From NCBI GenBank assembly GCA_030583905.1, contig CP129481.1, positions 496,001-560,000 of the forward strand: a stretch of 64,000 nucleotides of DNA, written 5' to 3'. Below the pieces are notes generated by a model, which made no database searches, was not told where the DNA came from, and saw only the letters and a program-made list of their open reading frames with translations. This document shows positions 1 through 8,478 of this stretch, piece after piece; position 1 is the stretch's first letter; every line of letters begins with the position of its first letter. The translations under genes were made by a program, and so were the position numbers. This stretch comes from Anaerolineales bacterium. GTDB taxonomy: Bacteria; Chloroflexota; Anaerolineae; Anaerolineales; Villigracilaceae.

Positions 1-199
1 TTCCAGCCAGTACCGTCAACAGTCCCGACCCAAGCATGATCTTTGAGAACACGGTCTTGCCCATCAAGTGACCGGCAAATTGCCTGCCGGCATCACCCGT
101 CGCGCCGATGGCTGGACCAATGACCAAATTCATCAGGACCGCGCCTCCAGCCCAGACGATCCCAGCGATAATGTGAATAAAACGCATTGCAGCAAACAT
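1..199 (-). CDS. Small membrane protein, 3' end beyond window (partial)
   Basis: The minus strand is open from an ATG at 199 to the window edge, giving 66 codons that begin MFAAMRFIHIIAGIVWAGG. A GGAGAG ribosome binding site lies about 5 bases upstream of that ATG. The peptide has an apolar first helix (residues 5-24), a short polar loop (IGATGDAGRQFAGHLMG) and the start of a second helix. The His-then-Trp-Ala-Gly-Gly pattern in the first helix resembles small CopD-like or DUF2269-like membrane proteins. The family cannot be fixed from this fragment, and the function is unknown. Confidence 0.6.
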   Translation of the reverse strand, partial: MFAAMRFIHIIAGIVWAGGAVLMNLVIGPAIGATGDAGRQFAGHLMGKTVFSKIMLGSGLLTVLAG

Positions 200-314
200 T
201 TTTTCTCTCCTTATAAAGTAAGATCTTATAAACTACAACACAAGTCGTTTTTGGACGATACACATTTTGAAAAAGTTCCCGCATCCCCCATTCAGGGGAT
301 GATAGAATCAATCC

Positions 315-1949
315 ATGCCCGATCTGCATCAATCCCTGCTCAAATCCGATCTTGGACATCTCCGCATCATTGCCGGATTCTGGGGACTTGAACTGGAATC
401 CATTGATGAAGATTCAGCGCGCGAAGAACTGTGCGCCTCACTTCTGGACCTTGAGGCTGTTTCTGAAACCCTTGAGATACTCCCCGCCGAAGCCCGCTCC
501 GCGTTGACTGCGCTCGTCGAAGCGGACGGCAAAATGGAATGGGTCATCTTCGCCCGCAAATACGGCGAGATCCGCGAAATGGGCGCAGGCAGGCGCGACC
601 GGGAACGCCCGCACCTCAAACCGACTTCCACAACCGAAATTCTCTTCTATCGCGGTCTGCTCGCCAGAGCCTTCTTTGACACCGGCAAAGGCGGTCAGGA
701 ATTCGCCTACATCCCTGAAGATCTGCTTGAGATCATCGTCGAGGTAGTGGCGATGCATGCATCGCCACTACCTCGACAAAAGAATGAGCCTTTGGGTCGT
801 CCCGCCACACCGGTGGAAAAGGCATATGAAATCCCCGCCAGTGATTTTATTCTGGACGATGCCACAACGTATCTTGCGGCGTTACGCATTGGCGATGGAA
901 ATATGTCACGCTTCAAACGTGACCTGCAAGAATTATTGAAAATCGCCGGACTCATCAAAAAGAACGCCCTGCAACCCGAAGTCGTCAAAAAATTCCTCGA
1001 GGCTCCCCGTCTCGAAGCATTGACCATGCTCTACAACGCCTGGTTCACATCCGGCACTTTCAATGAACTACGATTAGTTCCGGGCATCGTCTGCGAAGGC
1101 GAGTGGAAGAATCAGCCGCAGGTGACACGCGAATTCCTGATGAACCTCATCCACGACATTCCACCAGGAAAATGGTGGAGCATCCCCGCCTTCGTCAAGG
1201 GAATCAAGGAAAAATATCCCGATTTCCAACGCCCCGCCGGGGATTATGACTCGTGGTTCATCAAGCGCGAATCGGACGGTCAATTTCTGCGCGGATTTGC
1301 GTACTGGGATGCGGTGGACGGCGCGCTGGTCAAGTATTTGATTCAAATGCTGTACCGGCTTGGAAAAGTGAATTTGGCGGCGCCGGAAGAGGGGAAAGAA
1401 CCGACTGCCTTCTTTCTTCTTTCGTCTTCTGTTGAAGGGAAGGATGATAAAGGAAAGATCATTGCCTCTTCCAACGGCAAAATCACCGTTTCAAGATTTT
1501 TCTCCCGCGCAGTACGCTACCAGATTGCGAGGTTTTGCGAATGGGGTGACGAGAAAAACGATGAATACAGTTACTCCATCAGCGCCAAATCATTGAAGCG
1601 CGCCAACGAGCAGGGACTGAAAGCGGAGCAATTGCTGGCGATGCTGGTCAAATACACGAATGGAAACGTCCCGCCGGCGCTGGTGAAGGCGCTCAAGCGC
1701 TGGGATGCGAGCGGACCCGAAGCCCGGGTGGAGAGTCTGCTTGTGCTGCGAGTCAGCAAGCCCGAGGTTATGGAAGAGATGCGCAAGTCGAAGGCGGGGA
1801 AATTTCTGGGCGAGTTATTAAGTCCGACAGCAGTGGTCGTCAAAAGCGGAGCTGTCGACAAAGTCATGGCGGCGCTGGCAGAGTTAGGTCTGCTGGCGGA
1901 AGTGATACATGACGATTCAAATCGTGACACATCGCGCGCGGGGAAGTGA
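315..1949 (+). CDS. Protein resembling the XPB/Ssl2 helicase N-terminal domain, no motor domain
   Basis: This 544-residue protein starts [20 protein letters not shown]. The region around residues 95-145 ([17 protein letters not shown], then [10 protein letters not shown]) looks like the N-terminal domain of bacterial XPB/Ssl2-type helicases. No Walker A or DEAH motif is visible, so it is not a helicase itself. It is mostly helical and soluble, with no signal peptide. The start has no clear ribosome binding site. A TAGAAT hexamer at 303-308 ends 6 bases before the ATG, which would suit a leaderless mRNA. A 40-bp perfect palindrome sits in frame at about residues 142-155. The gene ends 28 bases before kbl. 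Its role is unknown; DNA binding or repair is a guess from the family. Confidence 0.6.
   Translation: MPDLHQSLLKSDLGHLRIIAGFWGLELESIDEDSAREELCASLLDLEAVSETLEILPAEARSALTALVEADGKMEWVIFARKYGEIREMGAGRRDRERPHLKPTSTTEILFYRGLLARAFFDTGKGGQEFAYIPEDLLEIIVEVVAMHASPLPRQKNEPLGRPATPVEKAYEIPASDFILDDATTYLAALRIGDGNMSRFKRDLQELLKIAGLIKKNALQPEVVKKFLEAPRLEALTMLYNAWFTSGTFNELRLVPGIVCEGEWKNQPQVTREFLMNLIHDIPPGKWWSIPAFVKGIKEKYPDFQRPAGDYDSWFIKRESDGQFLRGFAYWDAVDGALVKYLIQMLYRLGKVNLAAPEEGKEPTAFFLLSSSVEGKDDKGKIIASSNGKITVSRFFSRAVRYQIARFCEWGDEKNDEYSYSISAKSLKRANEQGLKAEQLLAMLVKYTNGNVPPALVKALKRWDASGPEARVESLLVLRVSKPEVMEEMRKSKAGKFLGELLSPTAVVVKSGAVDKVMAALAELGLLAEVIHDDSNRDTSRAGK
738..777. repeat. Perfect 40-bp palindrome inside a coding region
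   Basis: Left arm GTCGAGGTAGTGGCGATGCA is followed directly by its exact reverse complement, centred between 757 and 758. It is read in frame, adding roughly [14 protein letters not shown] to the host protein between IPEDLLEII and KNEPLG. The inner 28 bp match the palindrome at 39350-39377 except for paired compensatory changes, so both belong to one dispersed family. Confidence 0.85.
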
Positions 1950-1977
1950 CTATAATGAAAACATCAAGGAGATGAAC

Positions 1978-3156
1978 ATGTCGAAGACTGACTGGATCCA
2001 ACAGGAAATTGACGGCTTGAAATCGCAAGGACTGTATAACAACATCCGCACCATCGGATCGCCGCAGGGCGCGTGGCTGGTGGTGGATGGTAAAAAGGTT
2101 TTGAATTTTTGCTCGAACAATTATCTGGGATTGGCGAACCATCCCACGTTGACCGCCGCCGCAAAACAGGCGACCGACACGATGGGCGTGGGATCCGCCG
2201 CGGTGCGCTCGATCGCAGGGACGATGACACTGCACGTCGAGTTGGAGAAGCGGCTGGCACAGTTCAAAGGCGTGGAAGCGACGATCACGTTCCAATCGGG
2301 TTTCACTGCAAATCTGGCGACCATTCCGGCGCTGGTCGGAAAAGAAGATGTGATTTTCTCAGACCGCTTGAACCACGCATCCATCATTGACGGATGCCGT
2401 TTGTCTGGTGCGAAGATCATCGCGTATGAACACAATGACGTGAAATCTTTGGAAGAACAGATTCAGGCAAACCTGAAGAATTACCGCCGCGCGCTCATCA
2501 TCACGGACGGCGTTTTCAGCATGGATGGCGACATTGCGCCCTTACCCGATATTTACGAAGTGGCGCAGAAGTACGATATTTTGTTGATGGTGGATGACGC
2601 GCACGGCGAAGGCGTGCTCGGCAAGGGCGGACGCGGCATCGTGGATCACTTCGGCTTGCACGGCAAAGTGGATGTGGAAGTCGGCACGTTCTCGAAGGCG
2701 TTCGGCGTGGTCGGCGGCGTGGTGGCGGGCAAGTCGGTCATCATCGAATGGCTGCGTCAGCGCGGACGCCCGTTCCTGTTCTCCTCCGCGATGACCGTCC
2801 CTGACACGGCGGCTTGTCTCGCGGCGGTGGACCTGCTCGAAGATTCCACGCAACTGGTGGACAAACTGTGGGATAACGCCAAATACTTCAAAGCCGAAAT
2901 GAAGAATCTCGGTTTCAACACCGGCGTGAGCGAAACGCCCATCACCCCGATCATGCTCGGCGAAGCGCCGCTGGCACAACAGTTCAGCCGCGAGCTGTTC
3001 GAAGCAGGTGTGTTCGCGATGGCGATCGGCTATCCCACCGTGCCGCAAGGCAAGGCGCGGATTCGAGTCATGATCTCCGCCGCGCACTCGCAGGACGATC
3101 TCGGCAAGGGTTTGGATGCATTCAAGAACGTCGGGAAGAAACTGGGCGTGATCTAG
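1978..3156 (+). CDS. kbl: Glycine C-acetyltransferase (2-amino-3-ketobutyrate CoA ligase)
   Basis: This is a PLP-dependent alpha-oxoamine synthase that joins glycine and acetyl-CoA to 2-amino-3-oxobutyrate, or runs the reverse as the second step of threonine breakdown. The start [11 protein letters not shown] is chosen because AAGGAG lies 6 bases upstream. That gives 392 residues, close to the 398 of E. coli Kbl. Visible marks are [10 protein letters not shown] near the N-terminus, [10 protein letters not shown] before the active site and the PLP lysine in GTFSKAFG (K240). BioF and serine palmitoyltransferase share the fold, but the N-terminal [15 protein letters not shown] pattern favours Kbl. 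No threonine dehydrogenase gene is nearby. A TATAAT at 1951-1956 may be its promoter. Confidence 0.88.
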   Translation: MSKTDWIQQEIDGLKSQGLYNNIRTIGSPQGAWLVVDGKKVLNFCSNNYLGLANHPTLTAAAKQATDTMGVGSAAVRSIAGTMTLHVELEKRLAQFKGVEATITFQSGFTANLATIPALVGKEDVIFSDRLNHASIIDGCRLSGAKIIAYEHNDVKSLEEQIQANLKNYRRALIITDGVFSMDGDIAPLPDIYEVAQKYDILLMVDDAHGEGVLGKGGRGIVDHFGLHGKVDVEVGTFSKAFGVVGGVVAGKSVIIEWLRQRGRPFLFSSAMTVPDTAACLAAVDLLEDSTQLVDKLWDNAKYFKAEMKNLGFNTGVSETPITPIMLGEAPLAQQFSRELFEAGVFAMAIGYPTVPQGKARIRVMISAAHSQDDLGKGLDAFKNVGKKLGVI

Positions 3157-3182
3157 TTAGAATCGCTACTCGGTAATAGACA

Positions 3183-3207
3183 ATGGCGGCAGAGGTTCTG
3201 CCGCCAT
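3183..3207 (+). terminator. Hairpin after kbl
   Basis: ATGGCGGCAG and CTGCCGCCAT form a perfect 10-bp stem with a 5-base loop, 26 bases after the kbl stop. There is no strong T-run behind it, so termination would be weak or factor-assisted. Confidence 0.5.
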
Positions 3208-3249
3208 CGTTCATATGGTTATTTAACATCCATTTTTCATGAACAATGC

Positions 3250-3471
3250 TACAATACCATCATGAACACAGCACGCCCTCCCTGCTAAGTCGTACACCAT
3301 GAAGCCCTCCTTCGGGCTGACTTCGCATTCCCCTTAACTCATAACAAACCCACACCCGACGACCTCGACGGTGCCTGACGCAGCCGTCTATTTGTATTTA
3401 AGCGCGCCCGTGGTCCGCCCCGCTCCAATTTGTCTCTATTCATCAATTCGACAAATTGGAGGTTTCAAATG
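3250..3471 (+). promoter_or_regulatory. Attenuator-like leader of the 16S rRNA methyltransferase gene
   Basis: This 200-base untranslated leader holds four elements in order. A TACAAT hexamer lies at 3250-3255. An 8-codon open frame follows at 3262. A small hairpin (AGCCC at 3303-3307 with GGGCT at 3314-3318) comes next. Last is a perfect 12-bp inverted repeat, CTCCAATTTGTC at 3423-3434 with GACAAATTGGAG at 3450-3461. The right arm contains most of the GGAGG ribosome binding site of the next gene, so the folded leader would hide it. This is the layout of translational attenuators known upstream of erm rRNA methyltransferases. No regulation has been shown for this gene. Confidence 0.5.
3262..3288 (+). 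CDS. Possible leader peptide MNTARPPC
   Basis: A complete 8-codon frame (ATG to TAA) with two adjacent proline codons encodes MNTARPPC. There is no ribosome binding site, but a TACAAT box ends exactly 6 bases before the ATG, so the transcript could begin at the start codon. Its position ahead of a hairpin that covers the next ribosome binding site makes it a candidate regulatory uORF. A frame this short can arise by chance. Confidence 0.3.
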   Translation: MNTARPPC

Positions 3472-4065
3472 GAAACAATTCGGGGCAGAACGTCCCTTGA
3501 TCTGGATTTAACTGACCTGCGCGCGCGACTCGCAGATTACAACCGCATCACACTGGACCTTGGAACTGGTGACGGCAAATTCGCCTTCCACCACGCTCAA
3601 GCCTTTCCGCATCACTTCATCGTCGGCGTGGACTCGTGCCGCGAGAACCTGCGCGATTCTTCGCGCGCAAAACTGCCGAACCTGCTTTATGTCATTGCCA
3701 ACGCGCAGGCATTGCCGCAAGAACTACATGGACTGGTCTCACACGTCACCATCAACTTCCCGTGGGGCAGCCTGCTGGAAAGTTTGCTGACCGGCGACCC
3801 GCGGCTCATGTGCGGACTTGAATCCGTTTTGGGTACAGCGGGCAGGCTCGAGGTCCGCTTGAACGGAGGCGCATTGACGGAGCAAGGTTGGTCGCTCGAA
3901 GATGGCGTGGAGTGTATCCGTGAGAATCTTGAGTCGGCGGGCTGGCGGGTTGGAAATCCCACCATGATGGATGCGCGTGCCTTGCGAAAATTCCCCAGCA
4001 CGTGGGCAAAGCGTCTCGCCTTCGGGCGCGATCCGCGCGCGACCCAATTAAGTGCATCCATATAG
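3469..4065 (+). CDS. KamB/NpmA-type 16S rRNA (adenine-1408-N1)-methyltransferase homologue
   Basis: The start METIRGRTSLDLDL is chosen because GGAGG lies 6 bases upstream; the protein has 198 residues. It is a Rossmann-fold SAM-dependent methyltransferase with motif I LDLGTGDGKFAF, the acidic motif II in GVDSCRENLRDSS, PNLLYVIANAQALP, and VTINFPWGSLLESLL. The FPWGSLL segment is characteristic of the KamB/Kgm family that methylates A1408 of 16S rRNA and gives aminoglycoside resistance. Homologues also occur in bacteria that make no antibiotic, so resistance here is inferred. The leader hairpin covering the ribosome binding site suggests inducible translation. It converges with the oxidoreductase gene that ends at 4100. 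Confidence 0.72.
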   Translation: METIRGRTSLDLDLTDLRARLADYNRITLDLGTGDGKFAFHHAQAFPHHFIVGVDSCRENLRDSSRAKLPNLLYVIANAQALPQELHGLVSHVTINFPWGSLLESLLTGDPRLMCGLESVLGTAGRLEVRLNGGALTEQGWSLEDGVECIRENLESAGWRVGNPTMMDARALRKFPSTWAKRLAFGRDPRATQLSASI

Positions 4066-4067
4066 AA

Positions 4068-4096
4068 AGTAGGTCACGCTTGTAGCGTGACCTACT
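4068..4096. repeat. Palindromic repeat between convergent genes
   Basis: Thirteen-base arms AGTAGGTCACGCT and AGCGTGACCTACT flank a TGT loop, filling the 34-base gap between two convergent genes. A diverged copy with a swapped C/G pair lies at 9823-9849. It may act as a bidirectional terminator. Confidence 0.7.
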
Positions 4097-4099
4097 CCG

Positions 4100-5587
4100 C
4101 TAATTCAATACTTTGACTGCGTTCCGTCCCGCCGCGCCGCTGACTCCGCCGCCGCCGTGGACTCCGCTTCCGCATAAATATAAATTGTCAATCGGCGTCT
4201 TGTGGTTCGACCAGCCCGGCATGGGACGCATGAAGAGGAACTGGTCGAGCATGAGTTGACCGTGGTTGAGGTCGCCTTCGGTGAGACCGTAGGTTTGTTC
4301 AAGGTCGATAGGCGTGATGGTTTTCTTATGTACGATTGACGATTTTAGATTGGGGAAGAATTCCGCAAGTGTACCAATTGCCAATCTCTCGATATTTTCA
4401 CTTTCCACTTTCCACTCACTGTTCTTCAATGCATACGGAGCGAATTGAAAATGGATACCCACCACATTGCCCGACGTAGTGACTTCGAGATACGGCTTTT
4501 CGGAAATCTCGCCGTACTTCGCCGCGTCGTAGGCTTTTTCGAGATATTTGATGGACGGGGCGAGGATGACTGTCCCTTCAGGGATGCCATGCTCCCCATT
4601 CGTCTGCAAGTGGATTTTTGCCACCGATCCGCGCATTTTGATGGATTGGACGTGCCAGACGAATTCAGGCGGCAACTCACGCGGACCGACCAGTTTGAGC
4701 AACGTGTGCTTCGGGTCGGCGGAAGAGAGAATGATATTTGCAGAAATCTCTTCGCCGTTCGCGAGCACAACACCTCTTGCAATTTGATTTTCAACTTTGA
4801 TACTGACTACTTCTGCATCGGTTCGTATCTCACCGCTGAAAGCTTTCACCGCATTTGCCAATGTTTGTGTTATTTCGCCCGCCTTGCCAACGTTCACATG
4901 CGAAAGTCCGCCGCGATTCAGCCAGTTGTGAATCAACGTGTAGCCCGTTCCCGCGGACATCGGTCCCAGCGTTGAGCCGTGGATGGCAACGGCGCAAATC
5001 GCGGCTTTGACAGTCTCAGACTCAAAGTATTCTTCCACGAGTTCCTGCGCGGTCATCGGCAGGGCGCGGATGAAGTTGAGCATATCCTTTCGCCCGGCGA
5101 GTTTCAGTTCGAGACCCCATTCGAGTAAGCCGTAGCCTTCTTTGATTCCGAAATTCATAGGCAGGCGCGGCATGATGGTGGAGTAGGTCACATCCATGAT
5201 CTGCGCCGCCTTATTCATAAAGCGGACAAATTCAGGGAAGCGTGCCGCGTCTTTTTCGGAGATGCGTTTGATGGACTCGGCGTCGAGGGTGAGGTGATTT
5301 CCATCGGGTTGCAATGAGATAAACGCTGGTCGAGTAGAGCGGGCGTTTTTCCCGCTCGTATCGAGACCAAGCTTCAGGTCTTTCACAATATCAGGGCGGA
5401 GGCTGCCACCTGTGAAAACCGAATCGACGGTGAAATCGTCGCCAAAAGATTCGGTCACAACCGAGCCGCCGACGATAGCACGGCGCTCGAGAACCAGAAC
5501 CTTTTTGCCCTGCTTAGCGAGATACGCGGCGGCAACCAGTCCATTGTGCCCCGCGCCGATGATGATGGTGTTGTAGTGATTTGTCAT
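4100..5587 (-). CDS. CrtI-like FAD-dependent oxidoreductase (phytoene desaturase family)
   Basis: This 495-residue protein begins MTNHYNTIIIGAGHNGLVAAAYLAKQ. The GxGxxG dinucleotide-binding motif is at residues 11-16 and is followed by VLVLERRAIVGG. The C-terminal GGGGVSGAAGRNAVKVL is the second FAD-contact region usual in CrtI/PYROXD2-type amine or carotenoid oxidoreductases. It is a divergent relative of the gene at 6752-8353. The expected operon of both with the GcvT-like gene is interrupted by the AT-rich gene at 5596-6630, 8 bases upstream. No carotenoid synthase is nearby, so the substrate cannot be named. A redox role on a hydrophobic substrate is the family-level inference. Confidence 0.75.
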   Translation of the reverse strand: MTNHYNTIIIGAGHNGLVAAAYLAKQGKKVLVLERRAIVGGSVVTESFGDDFTVDSVFTGGSLRPDIVKDLKLGLDTSGKNARSTRPAFISLQPDGNHLTLDAESIKRISEKDAARFPEFVRFMNKAAQIMDVTYSTIMPRLPMNFGIKEGYGLLEWGLELKLAGRKDMLNFIRALPMTAQELVEEYFESETVKAAICAVAIHGSTLGPMSAGTGYTLIHNWLNRGGLSHVNVGKAGEITQTLANAVKAFSGEIRTDAEVVSIKVENQIARGVVLANGEEISANIILSSADPKHTLLKLVGPRELPPEFVWHVQSIKMRGSVAKIHLQTNGEHGIPEGTVILAPSIKYLEKAYDAAKYGEISEKPYLEVTTSGNVVGIHFQFAPYALKNSEWKVESENIERLAIGTLAEFFPNLKSSIVHKKTITPIDLEQTYGLTEGDLNHGQLMLDQFLFMRPMPGWSNHKTPIDNLYLCGSGVHGGGGVSGAAGRNAVKVLN

Positions 5588-5595
5588 GAAAGATC

Positions 5596-6630
5596 CTATT
5601 GTTTTTTGATTAAGATTGACAGTTTATCTTCTAACTTCTTTAGGCTAACTAAATCTTCGGGATATATAGCAATAAGAGCAATATTGTGTTTCTTGCACAA
5701 AAGAATTTTCTCTTTTGTTTTCATATCATAATCTGGGCTACCCATAAGTCCAAAATACTCTATAAATGTTTCACCAACTTTGAAATCTGCTCTAAAATTT
5801 CCTTCTGGATATCTTGGTTCTTTTTCATGAAAGATTCCATGAGAATAAAGATATTCGTCAATAGTCTTTTCACCTAACGAAAGACATATATGTCCATCTT
5901 TAGCAATTGTCTGAATACCTCTACCGCTCTTTCTTGTACCATCATCAAGCACACCTGCTTGTATTAACGCATTTAGCCAAGAACCAAACACAGATTTAAC
6001 GCTTTTTATACTTGGTTTTCCTTGAAGTAATCTGATTAATGCCAATCTATCTTCATAAGAAAAATCTATAAGATCCCCAATTCCTTCCCCAAAGTTTTGG
6101 TGAGGAACACGTCCTAGTAAAGCAGATAAGTTTTGAAGATATTCTGATATCTTTTTCTTTGATGTCGTATTATTACCAGTACCCTGCAAGATACTATCTT
6201 TAAGACATGGGGCACAAAAATCCAAATTATTAATACCCAGCCGCTGAATTAAGGGGGCAGGTAACGAATCTTCAACAAATTCACAGTTGCATAAAGGACA
6301 TACTTTCTTTTGAGGTTTGCGTATAAATTTGGTGAATCCCAATTGCTCGGCGCGTGCTACAGCAAAATTCATTAAAATGTTATACCAAGCATATTTGGAA
6401 CAAAGAGGATCACTTTTTTTCCAATCATCAATGGTTGAGGAAGGAACTATTTCAATAATTTCATCAACAATACCGCCATACCATACCCATTGCCATTGTG
6501 AGATTCGGGTGGGTAAAAGTTCGTCAAGAGTCGAATCCCACCATTTCAAGATGTGTGGATTCTTAGCATACTCAGGCTCTATTTTGAAAAGCTCATAGGC
6601 GGGCTTATCTCTTTGATCGTAGATGCTCAT
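5596..6630 (-). CDS. Zinc-finger protein with PD-(D/E)XK-like C-terminus, probable acquired gene
   Basis: This 344-residue protein of unknown function is clearly richer in A and T than its neighbours and lies between two related oxidoreductase genes. Residues 111-142 hold paired cysteines (CPLC and FCAPC), a probable treble-clef or zinc-ribbon site. The last 75 residues (RYPEGNFRADFKVGE, then TFIEYFGLMGSPDYDMKTK) follow the order of PD-(D/E)XK nucleases, with candidate residues D282, E291 and lysines at 304-308. A buried strand ALIAIYPEDL follows. A repair or restriction-like nuclease is the best reading. A 31-bp repeat lies 62 bases upstream of its start and recurs upstream of the SIR2 gene. 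Transfer is inferred from composition and position. Confidence 0.55.
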   Translation of the reverse strand: MSIYDQRDKPAYELFKIEPEYAKNPHILKWWDSTLDELLPTRISQWQWVWYGGIVDEIIEIVPSSTIDDWKKSDPLCSKYAWYNILMNFAVARAEQLGFTKFIRKPQKKVCPLCNCEFVEDSLPAPLIQRLGINNLDFCAPCLKDSILQGTGNNTTSKKKISEYLQNLSALLGRVPHQNFGEGIGDLIDFSYEDRLALIRLLQGKPSIKSVKSVFGSWLNALIQAGVLDDGTRKSGRGIQTIAKDGHICLSLGEKTIDEYLYSHGIFHEKEPRYPEGNFRADFKVGETFIEYFGLMGSPDYDMKTKEKILLCKKHNIALIAIYPEDLVSLKKLEDKLSILIKKQ

Positions 6631-6691
6631 TTATGCTTCCTAAGAATGTTTTTTTAAACAACCTAAAGGGCATGCCAAATTTCATTCAACA

Positions 6692-6722
6692 GAATCAACT
6701 TCCAGTTAAGAAAGAAGCGGTG
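6692..6722. repeat. 31-bp dispersed repeat, copy 1
   Basis: The sequence starts GAATCAACTTCCAGTTAAGA and ends GAAGCGGTG. It matches 37567-37597 in 30 of 31 positions, in the same orientation. Both copies sit just upstream of an AT-rich minus-strand accessory gene. Confidence 0.8.
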
Positions 6723-6751
6723 GTCTTAATCCACCATCCACTCACCACTTT

Positions 6752-8353
6752 CTAAAATCCATCCTTCAAAATCTCCTTCGCCGCCAACATGCCGGGCGCG
6801 CCCATCACGCCGCCGCCGGGGTGTGCGCCGCTCGCGCCGAAGTAGTAGCCTTTGAGCGGGGTGCGGAAGTCTGCCCATTGCGGGGTGGGGCGCAGGAAGA
6901 AAATTTGATGCAGCAGCAGTTCGCCGTGGAAGATGTTGCCGCCGGTGATGCCTGCGATGCGTTCGATGTCTTTGGGCGAGATGACCTGCATACCCACAAT
7001 ACACTCGCGGATGTTCGGCGCGTATTGTTCGATGGTGGCGATGACCGCTTCGCCGAGTTCGTCGCGGCGCTGGTCGTTCCAGCCGCCTTCGAGATCATAG
7101 GGCGCGTATTGCACGAAGCAAGACATCACGTGATGTCCGGGAGGCGCCATGTCGGGGTCGATCATCGAGGGGAAGATCATGTCGATGTAGGGGTGTTTGG
7201 AAATCTGCCCATACTTCGCGTCGTCGTAGGCGCGCTCGATGTAATCAATGCTTGGGCTGATCGAAACCGCGCCGCGATGCAGAACCGAGTTCGCGCCATT
7301 GCCCGTGTATGGCAGCGCGGTGAAGTTCGGCAGTTTGCCCAACGCGATATTGACCTTGCCCGACGAGCCGCGTGTGCGGAAGTTTTGAATCGACGTGACA
7401 AAATCATCGGGCAGATGTTTCTGCTCGACAAATTGCAGGAAAGTGCGCTTCGGGTCGGCGGCGGACATCACGACTTTGGAATCGAGTTCATCGCCATTTT
7501 CTAGGATAACGCCTACGGCGCGTCCACCCTTGACCTTGACCTGCTGCACGCTCGCGTTGACTCTGACCTCCACCCCAAGCGCTTGCGCCGCGTTATAGAT
7601 CGAGCCGCTGACTCCACCAGAGCCGTTCTTGGCAAAACCCCAGGCGCGGAAGGCGCCGTCAATTTCGCCCATGTAGTGATGCAGCAACACATACGCGGTG
7701 CCGGGAGAGCGTGGTCCGAGATAGGTGCCGATGATTCCGCTGGCGGCTTTGGTGCCTTTGAGCGCGTCTGTCTCGAACCACTCTTCGAGCAAATCTGCTG
7801 AAGATTGCGTAGCGAGTTTGGCAACCATGTAGAGTTCTTTTTCGGAAAGCGATGCCGCGTATTGACCGACCTTGAGAAGTCCCATCAAATCGCGCGGGCT
7901 CATCGATGAGGGATCAGGTGGGATGAGATTGATAATCGGCTTGATGGCTTTTGCAGCACGCGCCATGACACGGGCATACTCGTCATACGCTTCGGCGTCT
8001 TTGGGCGAGTGGCGATACAACTCGCGGCGGGTCAGGTCGTGGTCATCCCATGCGGCGAGGTAGTCGCTATTTTCCATGGGCGTGAAGGTGGAAGGCAGCG
8101 GAAGGATTTTCAGTCCGTGCTTGGGCAATTCCAAGTCGCGGATGATCTCCGGGCGCAGCAGACTCACCACGTACGAGAACTCGGTGAACTTGTAGCCAGG
8201 GAAGATCTCTTCGGTCACTGCCGCCCCGCCGACGATGTGTCGTCGCTCGAGCACGACCACTTTCTTACCAGCCCGCGCCAGATACGCGCCAGCCACAAGT
8301 CCATTGTGACCGCCGCCGATGATGATTGCGTCGTACGTGTTTGATGATGTCAT
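6752..8353 (-). CDS. CrtI-like FAD-dependent oxidoreductase, second copy
   Basis: This is a 533-residue flavoprotein of the phytoene dehydrogenase/PYROXD2 group. The start MTSSNTYDAIIIGGGHNG is preferred over an upstream ATG that overlaps the AGAGGA ribosome binding site. GGGHNGLVAGAYLARAG followed by VVVLERRHIVGG forms the N-terminal FAD site. HPGGGVMGAPGMLAAKEIL near the C-terminus is the matching C-terminal motif. Middle segments GSGGVSGSIYNAAQALGVEVR and MSAADPKRTFLQ are also typical. It follows the GcvT-like gene on the minus strand across a 125-base gap that holds a compound palindrome. With that neighbour, demethylation or oxidation of an N-methylated compound is possible but unproven. 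Confidence 0.75.
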   Translation of the reverse strand: MTSSNTYDAIIIGGGHNGLVAGAYLARAGKKVVVLERRHIVGGAAVTEEIFPGYKFTEFSYVVSLLRPEIIRDLELPKHGLKILPLPSTFTPMENSDYLAAWDDHDLTRRELYRHSPKDAEAYDEYARVMARAAKAIKPIINLIPPDPSSMSPRDLMGLLKVGQYAASLSEKELYMVAKLATQSSADLLEEWFETDALKGTKAASGIIGTYLGPRSPGTAYVLLHHYMGEIDGAFRAWGFAKNGSGGVSGSIYNAAQALGVEVRVNASVQQVKVKGGRAVGVILENGDELDSKVVMSAADPKRTFLQFVEQKHLPDDFVTSIQNFRTRGSSGKVNIALGKLPNFTALPYTGNGANSVLHRGAVSISPSIDYIERAYDDAKYGQISKHPYIDMIFPSMIDPDMAPPGHHVMSCFVQYAPYDLEGGWNDQRRDELGEAVIATIEQYAPNIRECIVGMQVISPKDIERIAGITGGNIFHGELLLHQIFFLRPTPQWADFRTPLKGYYFGASGAHPGGGVMGAPGMLAAKEILKDGF

Positions 8354-8371
8354 AAATAATTCCTCTTTCAA

Positions 8372-8475
8372 ATGTCGTTGCGAGCCACGAAGTGGCGAAG
8401 CAATCTCCTGATATCAACTATATATTTGTTTCGAGGAGATTGCTTCGTCGGGCTACGCCCTCCTCGCAACGACAT
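8372..8475. repeat. Compound (cloverleaf-like) palindromic repeat
   Basis: Outer arms ATGTCGTTGCGAG (8372-8384) and CTCGCAACGACAT (8463-8475) pair perfectly. Inner arms CGAAGCAATCTCC and GGAGATTGCTTCG (8434-8446) pair as well. The segments between outer and inner arms differ in sequence on the two sides, but each folds on itself: CCAC-GAA-GTGG on the left, GGGC-TAC-GCCC on the right. The whole could form a four-way junction. It lies between the GcvT-like gene and an oxidoreductase gene. Confidence 0.75.
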
Positions 8476-8478
8476 AGG

